Below are positions 1-5,450 of a stretch of 5,494 bases of DNA, piece by piece. Below the pieces are notes generated by a model. It was given only the letters and a program-made list of their open reading frames with translations, made no database searches and was not told where the DNA came from. This DNA comes from Actinomycetes bacterium. Its GTDB lineage: Bacteria > Actinomycetota > Actinomycetes > Actinomycetales > Demequinaceae. The stretch spans positions 1-5,494 of the forward strand of contig JAEYYZ010000112.1 in assembly GCA_023428185.1 (NCBI GenBank), read 5' to 3'. The position numbers were made by a program, and so were the translations under genes. Each line of letters starts with the position of its first letter. The first letter of the stretch is position 1.

Positions 1-647
1 ACGCGGTTGAGCACGTGGCTTACCCAGTCCTTGTACCAACCCTTGATGGTCTCGTCGCGAAAGAAGTCGTCGTGCCATGTGCCGTCTGCCCACCGCACGT
101 ATTGGTCCACGCCACCAAAGGCGGTCCAGTTATTGACAAGAGGTAGTACCAACTTGATGTCGTGCTTGCCTGCCGCGTAGATCATGTAGTCGAGGCGCTC
201 GAGGCCGTTGGGTCCGTCGTTGTACGCGGGCTTGCCGGCCTCTGCGTCCCAGTACTGAAAGTAGATTCCCCGTTGGTTGCCTTCAACGGTCAGGTCGCCC
301 TCAGGCGTTCCCGTGTCAAAGAACGCCCAGGCGCGCAGCACCGTGTGTTCGGCTTCTTTGGCGGTCACCATGTGCATGTCCACGCCAGCTTGAGACTCGA
401 ACATGAGCGTGTACGCGTTGGCGCCTGCGTAGTAGAACGGTTCCCCACGCAACATGAACTCGGCGCCTTCGCGGTATACGAAGTCAGACTCTGCCCCTGG
501 ACGTTCGCCTGAAGCGGCATCGGTGTGCGCACCGGGTCGCGCCTCCACGAGTGCGCCATACGTGACTATTCCGCCGAGCATGAGCAAGGCGAGCAGCACG
601 AGCGCTAAGCCGATGGTGGAAGAAGTTCCCTGGGGACGTGAGAGCAT
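1..647 (-). CDS. GH5-family beta-mannanase-like glycoside hydrolase, N-terminal part (runs off left edge)
   Basis: Reading the minus strand from ATG at 647 gives 215 codons open to the window edge, so the C-terminal part is missing. The start is fixed by a full Shine-Dalgarno site (AAGGAGGT) 5 nt upstream. Residues 12-34 form one hydrophobic segment after a short N-terminus; there is no lipobox Cys, and V-E-A at 34-36 could be a signal peptidase site, so it is either a signal peptide or an anchor. A Pro/Gly/Ala/Glu linker (37-54) follows. The hydrolase domain begins near 56, with GEPFYYAGANAY (68-79), VLRAWAFFD (103-111), YFQYWD (129-134), YNDGPNGLERLDY (142-154), LPLVNNW (168-174), GGVDQYVRW (178-186) and WYKDWVSHVLNR (204-215). 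These match my memory of GH5 subfamily 7-type endo-beta-1,4-mannanases, including the WYKDW..HLLNR segment that precedes the catalytic NEP motif. That acid/base Glu and the nucleophile lie outside the window, so activity cannot be judged. Expected role: cutting beta-mannan-type chains outside the cell. It is probably cotranscribed with the upstream membrane protein. Confidence 0.86.
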   Translation of the reverse strand, partial: MLSRPQGTSSTIGLALVLLALLMLGGIVTYGALVEARPGAHTDAASGERPGAESDFVYREGAEFMLRGEPFYYAGANAYTLMFESQAGVDMHMVTAKEAEHTVLRAWAFFDTGTPEGDLTVEGNQRGIYFQYWDAEAGKPAYNDGPNGLERLDYMIYAAGKHDIKLVLPLVNNWTAFGGVDQYVRWADGTWHDDFFRDETIKGWYKDWVSHVLNR

Positions 648-652
648 CGTTG

Positions 653-660
653 ACCTCCTT
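653..660 (-). promoter_or_regulatory. Strong Shine-Dalgarno site for the mannanase-like gene
   Basis: On the minus strand AAGGAGGT is followed by CAACG and then the ATG at 647. It is a perfect anti-16S match at a good distance and decides the start codon. It lies in the 43-bp gap after the stop of the upstream membrane-protein gene, as expected for an internal operon gene that initiates on its own. Confidence 0.85.
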
Positions 661-690
661 GGCCGCGTCCGGCCGTCTGCATGGGTGGGG

Positions 691-2889
691 TCAGTCTAGG
701 GCTATCTGAGTGGTGATCTCGGAGGTGAGCGGCACGAGCTCCCCTTGAGCGTTGGGAACTCCAGCAAACCACGTGTAGCTGGAGACGCGAATGGTGCGCG
801 GGATTCCCTGCAACTGGTAGTCCGCTTGGTACACCTCGCCGTCTACCAACGGCAGTGGGTCTTGAGTCCACACCAAATCTTGGGGAGCGCGTGTGAGTAC
901 CACCGGTGCTTGACCCCACGCTTGGGTCGCCTCCTCAAGCCCTGCAGGCGTGGGATCTTCCAACGAAAGCACCACGGGAACGTCGCAGCGCACCCGCAAG
1001 GTGCCAAAGAAAGCAGAACTGCCGTAAAGCACCACTGGCCTGCCATCGATGACGTCGCACAGTTGGTCACTATGCGTGCGCGCCCCTGCCATTTCGCGAG
1101 TGAAGACATGCATCGCCACGGAGACGGGGTAACTCTCGTGGGGTTTCAGCGAGATCCATGTGGACACGGGCAGCAGGACGGTGAGAAGCACGGCTACGGT
1201 GCCCACGCGTCGTCCGTGGTTGCCTGGCAGACGGCGCTTGGCAAGGCTGGCAAGGCGCCTGGCCGCAAGGCTTGCCGCCAGTGCAAAGGCGGGGATGGCG
1301 ACAGACTCAAACCGCCGTATCGCCCAAATGTGGTCGGGCACAATCTCCGGCTTGAGCAGGTACAGCACGGTGGGCATGAGGCACCCAATGACAAACAGGG
1401 CCCAGGCGGGGCGGGATCGCAGCGCCGATGCCGTGGCCAAGCCAAAACCCACCACGGCCAAGAGAATCACGGGCCACGTGAGGTAGTAGCTCAACCACGT
1501 GACTGTGTGTTCTGCGTAGGTTCGCGTGGGCTCTATGGGTAGACCTTGAAGCTGCTGGAAGACTTCCACCACTCCATTGGTGAATTCATCAACGCTGGAC
1601 GAGGTACCGCGGTGGACGGTGGTCCACAGCGGCCGGGAAGCGAGCGCTAACAGCAACACCGTGACGAGCCCCCCTACGGTCACCGCGCCGCGAGTGGCGG
1701 CGGCGCGTGCGGGGGCGGTCACAAGCCGCTCGCCTCGCAGAGCACCGTTCCAGGTGGCGGCCCACAGCGCGCTCGCTATCAATACCGCGAGGTACACGCC
1801 CACGGCAGTGCGCGCCTCCGGCATGAGGCGTTCCAGATACGCCTGGGACCAGCGCCACAGGGAGGCGTAACCCACTGCCAACATGACCACCTGAGCGGTG
1901 GCGAATCCCGCGAGAGACCGGAGCCGGAGCGAGTGAGCTCCCTCGCCCGCACCGCGTGCTGTAAGGGCAAGCGCCACCACGGTGCCAAGCAAAGCTCCAG
2001 CGGCAAACGCGGCGCCGTCAATACGCACCAATGCCGTGGCCCCCGTCACCGCACCCGCCGCTATAAGCGACCATGGCCTCTGGCTTTCAACGCCTTGCCA
2101 CGCCCACGCTAAGCCCGCAAAGACCAGGAGCAACGTGAGCGGCTCGCTGTACGCCGCCCGCGACAGTGCGATGTGGGATACCGAGAGTCCCACGAGCGCT
2201 ACGGGCATGAGGGCCCAGAGAGGATCCAGGAATCGTCGTGCCACGAGGTACAGGGCCATTAACCCCGCTGCACCAACCACCACGTTGCCAACTAACACGC
2301 CATTGGTGCCAGCAAGCCATCCGCCCACGGAGATGAGTGCGGGGAGCATCTTGGCGCCTTGAGGCTGGATGTACTCGCCGCGCAGATTCCACGCTTGCGA
2401 GGCATCGGCGAGCATATTGGGTTGGGATTGGGAGGCCTCGATGGCACCCAAGGTGGGGATATCCGTGGACGGGTGGTCAGCCAGCCATAGTCCGGAGAGC
2501 GTCAGGAATCCTGGGTCTCTGGAGACGATGAGGTACTCCGCGCGGGCGATTCCGTTGATGATGAGCCAAGCGAGAACACCTAGTACCGCGATCTGGGCGC
2601 CCTTAATAGATCGCGCCATGTCCCGCTGTCCAGTTGCCCGCACGTGCGTCTGCGAAGGCCGCACTGCCCGCCACAACGCCCAGCCAAGTACTGCGGCAAG
2701 TGGCAACGTGGTCCATGGCCGATGCTGTCCCAACGTCACCGTAATCCCAGCGGCGAGCGCAAGCGCCACGCACGCCACGACCACCGCGTGGGGGGCGAGC
2801 AACCACATCGCCGCACGAGGCGACTTCACCGCAACGGAGGGACTCGAGGCATGGCGAGCGGAGGGTTCGCGAGGGGTGGTGCGGCGCAC
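691..2889 (-). CDS. Polytopic membrane protein, probable GT-C (GT39-like) glycosyltransferase
   Basis: With GTG at 2889 as start this is a 732-residue protein. I see about 12-14 hydrophobic segments, the first near 30-53, then 60-74 and 98-118, and the last near 562-580, followed by an extracytoplasmic C-terminal domain of about 150 residues with two Cys (611, 635). The first large outer loop carries RDPGF (Asp at 125) just after a membrane helix, where GT-C enzymes keep their catalytic acidic residue. Other family-like signatures are SRAAYSEPLTL (243-253), LVRIDG (287-292) and DHIWAIRRF (519-527). GT-C enzymes transfer a sugar from polyprenyl-phosphate to a glycan, lipid or protein outside the membrane; donor and acceptor here are unknown. 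Start choice: in-frame starts exist at 2970, 2889 (GTG), 2829 (GTG) and 2808 (ATG), none with a good ribosome site. I prefer 2889 because a TAnnnT box ends 6 nt upstream and because it keeps an Arg-rich cytosolic N-terminus before helix 1 (positive-inside). ATG 2808 (705 residues) is the main alternative. First gene of a likely operon with the GH5-like hydrolase. Confidence 0.82.
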   Translation of the reverse strand: MRRTTPREPSARHASSPSVAVKSPRAAMWLLAPHAVVVACVALALAAGITVTLGQHRPWTTLPLAAVLGWALWRAVRPSQTHVRATGQRDMARSIKGAQIAVLGVLAWLIINGIARAEYLIVSRDPGFLTLSGLWLADHPSTDIPTLGAIEASQSQPNMLADASQAWNLRGEYIQPQGAKMLPALISVGGWLAGTNGVLVGNVVVGAAGLMALYLVARRFLDPLWALMPVALVGLSVSHIALSRAAYSEPLTLLLVFAGLAWAWQGVESQRPWSLIAAGAVTGATALVRIDGAAFAAGALLGTVVALALTARGAGEGAHSLRLRSLAGFATAQVVMLAVGYASLWRWSQAYLERLMPEARTAVGVYLAVLIASALWAATWNGALRGERLVTAPARAAATRGAVTVGGLVTVLLLALASRPLWTTVHRGTSSSVDEFTNGVVEVFQQLQGLPIEPTRTYAEHTVTWLSYYLTWPVILLAVVGFGLATASALRSRPAWALFVIGCLMPTVLYLLKPEIVPDHIWAIRRFESVAIPAFALAASLAARRLASLAKRRLPGNHGRRVGTVAVLLTVLLPVSTWISLKPHESYPVSVAMHVFTREMAGARTHSDQLCDVIDGRPVVLYGSSAFFGTLRVRCDVPVVLSLEDPTPAGLEEATQAWGQAPVVLTRAPQDLVWTQDPLPLVDGEVYQADYQLQGIPRTIRVSSYTWFAGVPNAQGELVPLTSEITTQIALD

Positions 2890-2895
2890 GCGATA

Positions 2896-2901
2896 AGCGT
2901 A
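2896..2901 (-). promoter_or_regulatory. Candidate -10 box for leaderless transcription of the GT-C gene
   Basis: Minus strand TACGCT (TAnnnT) is followed by TATCGC and then the in-frame GTG at 2889, so a transcript starting at the usual distance would begin at or next to the start codon. No TTGACA-like -35 is visible at 16-18 bp, so the promoter would be weak or activator-dependent. Candidate only. Confidence 0.4.
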
Positions 2902-2920
2902 GTCGCGCCCCCTGGGCGAC
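2902..2920. repeat. Imperfect inverted repeat between the divergent operons
   Basis: The left arm GTCG-CG-CCC (2902-2910) pairs with the right arm GGGCGAC (2914-2920), giving 7 bp with a 2-nt bulge and a 3-nt loop. It directly abuts the candidate -10 of the GT-C gene and lies 14 bp before the -35 of the response-regulator promoter, where an operator would be expected. It could also be chance in GC-rich DNA. Confidence 0.35.
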
Positions 2921-2934
2921 TTGTTGTTGGGGCA

Positions 2935-2962
2935 TTGCAAAGTCAGGTGGCGCGGGTAATGT
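2935..2962 (+). promoter_or_regulatory. Candidate promoter of the two-component operon, leaderless
   Basis: TTGCAA (2935-2940, 4 of 6 matches to TTGACA) and TAATGT (2957-2962, TAnnnT) are 16 bp apart. TAATGT is followed by 6 nt (GGCCAC) and then the ATG at 2969, so the expected transcription start falls on the start codon. No Shine-Dalgarno sequence precedes this ATG at a useful distance, in line with a leaderless mRNA, which is common in actinobacteria. Confidence 0.55.
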
Positions 2963-2968
2963 GGCCAC

Positions 2969-3643
2969 ATGACGAGAATTGTCTTGGTCGAAGACGACCC
3001 AACTATTTCAGAGCCCTTGACCCGTGCTTTGGGTAGAGAAGGCTACGAAGTGGAGTGGCACGGAACGGGCCAAGGCGGCGTCGGTGCCGCAGCATCGGCC
3101 GATCTGCTGATTCTTGACCTCGGTTTGCCCGACATCGACGGGGTTGAGGTGGCGCGGCGTGTCCGTGAACGTGGTCTCACCGTGCCAATCCTCATGCTCA
3201 CCGCTCGAGCCGACGAGGTGGACTTGGTGGTGGGCCTTGACGCGGGTGCCGACGACTACGTCACCAAGCCATTCAGGCTCGCCGAATTGCTCGCACGCGT
3301 GCGTGCGCTGTTGCGCCGCCGCCACGGCACAGACTCCGGTAGCGAATTGGAAGCGAACGGCGTGCGCGTTGACGTGGCCGCTCACCGCGCCTTCCTTGAC
3401 GGACGCGAGCTGCAATTGAGTGGCAAAGAGTTTGACCTCTTGCACGTCTTGGTGGCGCACGCGGGCTCCGTGGTGTCGCGAGACCAACTCATGCGCGAAG
3501 TGTGGGATGCCGACCCTCATGCGCCGTCCAAGACGCTCGACATGCATGTCTCGTGGCTACGCCGCAAACTAGGCGACGACGCCAATAGCCCGCGATTCAT
3601 CACCACCGTGCGGGGTATGGGCTTCCGCTTCGAGAACGACTAA
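2969..3643 (+). CDS. OmpR/PhoB-family response regulator
   Basis: 224 residues, the usual length for the family. The receiver domain (about 3-115) has the acidic pair Asp9/Asp10, phospho-acceptor Asp50 in LILDLGLPDIDG, Thr78 in LMLTARA and Lys100 in YVTKPF, so all key residues are present. An Arg-rich linker (LLRRRHG) leads to a winged-helix DNA-binding domain (about 125-222) with LSGKEFDLLHVLV, SKTLDMHVSWLRRKL and the closing RFITTVRGMGFRF wing. It should be phosphorylated by the kinase encoded 3 bp downstream and then bind DNA as a dimer, usually at direct repeats. ATG 2969 gives the complete receiver domain. The divergent position next to the GT-C/GH5 operon makes that operon a plausible target, but no operator is proven. 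The exact subfamily cannot be named. Confidence 0.96.
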   Translation: MTRIVLVEDDPTISEPLTRALGREGYEVEWHGTGQGGVGAAASADLLILDLGLPDIDGVEVARRVRERGLTVPILMLTARADEVDLVVGLDAGADDYVTKPFRLAELLARVRALLRRRHGTDSGSELEANGVRVDVAAHRAFLDGRELQLSGKEFDLLHVLVAHAGSVVSRDQLMREVWDADPHAPSKTLDMHVSWLRRKLGDDANSPRFITTVRGMGFRFEND

Positions 3644-3646
3644 CCG

Positions 3647-4954
3647 GTGCGCCGCCGCGTCCTCGTCTCCACTCTGGCGGCCTTGGCGGTAGCCGTGGTG
3701 CTGCTGGGCATTCCGCTCATGATCCTGGCGGCCCAGATCGTGCGATCCGATGCGCTGAGCGACCTCCAATCCCGCACGGACACTGCGGCTCGCGCCCTGG
3801 AAGTGCGCTTCGACGGTGGAGAAAACATTGATGAGCGCGTCATCAACAGCTACCTCGGTGCGTCACCCGGCGCGCCGGTGTTCATCGGCGTGCGTCTTCC
3901 CAACGGCACCGACTTGGAGGCTGGTGAACGGCCCGCCTCGTCCTTCTCGGCAAGCCGCGTCTCCGATTCCGGCGTGGTGGTGGTCATGTTGGTGGATCGG
4001 TGGGACATCTACTGGGAAGTGATCCGCGTCATCATCTTGGTGTTCGTGGTGGGCGTCATCGCGGTGCTCGCGGGAGCACTCATGGCGAGGTGGCAAGCGA
4101 ACCGCCTCGCCGCTCCACTCGTGTACCTCGCGGCATCGGCCGAACAACTGGGGACCGGCCACGTGAGGCTCAAAGTAGAGCGCAGTGGGGTCGAAGAAAT
4201 CGACATGGTCGCCGACGAACTAGTGCGCAGCGCAGACCGCATGGCGGCCCGGCTAGCGACTGAACGCCAGTTTGCCGCCGATGCTTCCCACCAGTTGCGC
4301 ACGCCACTCACCGCGTTAAGCATGCGGCTCGAGGAAATTTCCCACATGACGGAGCGCGACGACGTGCGCGCGGAAGTAGACGCCTCCCTTGAGCAAGTGG
4401 AGCGCTTGGTGGGCGTGGTGGATGACTTGCTGGGTCGCTCGCGCCGGGCGCTGGGTGCTGGAACCGAAGTGGTCAGTCTTCACGAGATCCTTGAGCAACA
4501 GCGAGAGGAATGGGAACCAGCGTTTTCCAACCAAGGCCGCACCTTGCGGATCGCCCACAGCGAGGACCTGGTGTTCGCCACTCCAGGCGCGTTGGCTCAA
4601 GTACTCGCCACGCTTATCGAGAATTCACTCATCCATGGTGGAGGCACCACGCAAGTCTCGGCGAGGGAAACGGGGTCAAGCCATTCGGTGGTGATCGAGG
4701 TGAGAGACGACGGTCCAGGTGTGCCTGAGGATTTGGCGCCGCTCATCTTTGAACGCGAAGTCACGTCAGGAAAGGGCACGGGAATTGGCTTGGCACTTGC
4801 GCGGGATCTCGTGACAGCGGACGGCGGTCGGCTCGAGCTTTCTCAACGGGTGCCTGCTGCGTTCTCAGTGTTCTTGCAAGGCGTGCCGTCCATGATGGGC
4901 GTGGATGCAGTGGTACCTCACAGCAAGGCGCAGCGCCAGCGTAGGCGAAGGTAG
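3647..4954 (+). CDS. Membrane sensor histidine kinase (HAMP, HisKA, HATPase)
   Basis: 435 residues from GTG at 3647, 3 bp after the regulator stop; no clear ribosome site, so translation is probably coupled. RRR at 2-4 precedes membrane helix 1 (about 5-29). An extracytoplasmic sensor region of about 90 residues (30-120) matches no domain I recognise. Helix 2 (about 123-146) leads to a HAMP linker (about 147-205). The dimerisation/phosphorylation helix has DASHQLRTPLTAL with His215; the SHQLRTP form instead of SHELRTP is common in actinobacteria. The ATPase domain shows the N box LIENSLIHG (Asn326), G1 DDGPGVP (354-360) and G2 GKGTGIGLALA (375-385), so it looks catalytically complete. After the domain end (about 412) there is an extra tail closing in QRQRRRR. 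Partner of the upstream regulator; the stimulus is unknown, but an envelope signal is likely given the short outer sensor loop. Confidence 0.95.
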   Translation: MRRRVLVSTLAALAVAVVLLGIPLMILAAQIVRSDALSDLQSRTDTAARALEVRFDGGENIDERVINSYLGASPGAPVFIGVRLPNGTDLEAGERPASSFSASRVSDSGVVVVMLVDRWDIYWEVIRVIILVFVVGVIAVLAGALMARWQANRLAAPLVYLAASAEQLGTGHVRLKVERSGVEEIDMVADELVRSADRMAARLATERQFAADASHQLRTPLTALSMRLEEISHMTERDDVRAEVDASLEQVERLVGVVDDLLGRSRRALGAGTEVVSLHEILEQQREEWEPAFSNQGRTLRIAHSEDLVFATPGALAQVLATLIENSLIHGGGTTQVSARETGSSHSVVIEVRDDGPGVPEDLAPLIFEREVTSGKGTGIGLALARDLVTADGGRLELSQRVPAAFSVFLQGVPSMMGVDAVVPHSKAQRQRRRR

Positions 4955-4978
4955 GCCGCGTGGCGCCGCGCTACTGGC
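4935..4978. terminator. Possible bidirectional stem-loop between convergent genes
   Basis: GCCAG-cg-TAGGCG (4935-4947) can pair with CGC-g-CTACTGGC (4967-4978), about 11 bp with two small bulges and a loop of about 19 nt. It spans the last codons of the kinase, the 16-bp gap and the last codons of the gtrA-like gene, so it could serve both strands. There is no T-tract on either side, so a classic intrinsic terminator is not shown. Confidence 0.3.
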
Positions 4979-5417
4979 TTCCGCGGAACACGAAAAGCCG
5001 ATACCCGGCGTACCGCGCGACCGTCCCCAACCCAATCCCCACGAGCGAGAAGAAGTTGTCCCACGCCAAAGTATCCAAGCCGAGGCCATGGTGAGTGAAG
5101 GCGAGAGTGCCCGCTTCTAGCGCCAGTGCCACGCCGTTGATCGCGGCGAAAATGGCAAGCTCCGGTAATGGCTGGTGACGCCGCCCGCCACGGAAAGTCC
5201 AGCCCCTGTGCGCCCACCACGCGAACACGATGGACACGAGAGTTGCGATGACCTTTGCGGTGACGACGCGGTCGCTGTCACCAGCCACTTCCGCCTCAGG
5301 GTGTAGCGGTCCAAGACGCAGGAGGTTGAAGACACCGAGGTTCACCACGATGCCCGCTACCCCTACGGCGAGGAAGCGGCCGAGCTCTCGGCTGCGCGCG
5401 TTCAACGTGGATGTCAC
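4971..5417 (-). CDS. GtrA-like family four-helix membrane protein
   Basis: 148 residues from GTG at 5417, the usual size for GtrA/DPMS-like small membrane proteins. Four hydrophobic segments are visible at about 15-33, 52-69, 87-107 and 121-140. Family-like motifs are RFLAVGVAGIVVN (14-26), the WWAHRGWTF stretch (67-75) after helix 2, and RYAGYRLFVFR (135-145) at the C-terminus. GtrA-like proteins are linked to moving or handling polyprenyl-phosphate-linked sugars for surface glycan synthesis; which sugar is not visible here. An ATG at 5480 in the same frame would give 169 residues, but it would overlap the divergent purK start and add a non-family N-terminus (His/Cys/Tyr-rich), so I reject it. 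GTG 5417 has no ribosome site but has a TAnnnT box upstream. It converges on the kinase gene and diverges from purK, an arrangement resembling Rv3277/purK in Mycobacterium tuberculosis. Confidence 0.88.
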   Translation of the reverse strand: MTSTLNARSRELGRFLAVGVAGIVVNLGVFNLLRLGPLHPEAEVAGDSDRVVTAKVIATLVSIVFAWWAHRGWTFRGGRRHQPLPELAIFAAINGVALALEAGTLAFTHHGLGLDTLAWDNFFSLVGIGLGTVARYAGYRLFVFRGSQ

Positions 5418-5425
5418 GGTTGATG

Positions 5426-5431
5426 AGCGTA
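5426..5431 (-). promoter_or_regulatory. Candidate -10 box of the gtrA-like gene
   Basis: Minus strand TACGCT is followed by 8 nt (CATCAACC) and the GTG at 5417. It is the same hexamer as the candidate box before the GT-C gene. The expected transcript would be leaderless or have a 1-2 nt leader. No convincing -35 is seen. Confidence 0.38.
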
Positions 5432-5438
5432 CCGGCGG

Positions 5439-5444
5439 TAGGTT
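5439..5444 (+). promoter_or_regulatory. Candidate -10 box of purK, leaderless
   Basis: TAGGTT (TAnnnT) is followed by 6 nt (TGCTCT) and the GTG at 5451. There is no Shine-Dalgarno sequence, so leaderless initiation fits. A -35 at 17 bp would fall on the divergent gtrA start codon; the sequence there does not resemble TTGACA. Confidence 0.4.
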
Positions 5445-5450
5445 TGCTCT

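Noticed and set aside
162..699. Plus-strand open frames (116 and 81 codons) over the left end
   Set aside because: They lie opposite the GH5-like gene, whose minus-strand translation has many family motifs and a perfect ribosome site; the plus-strand products look random.
745..1542. Long plus-strand open frame (265 codons) inside the GT-C gene
   Set aside because: Antisense shadow of a GC-rich gene. Its product is rich in Gly, His, Gln and Arg with no domain or hydrophobic pattern, while the minus strand encodes a clear membrane protein.
2369..2896. Plus-strand open frame (175 codons) ending just before the regulator
   Set aside because: Antisense to the N-terminal half of the GT-C protein; no motif and no credible start site. 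It would also run through the control region.
3008..3547. Minus-strand open frame (179 codons) opposite the response regulator
   Set aside because: Antisense to a fully conserved OmpR-type regulator; the product has no recognisable motif.
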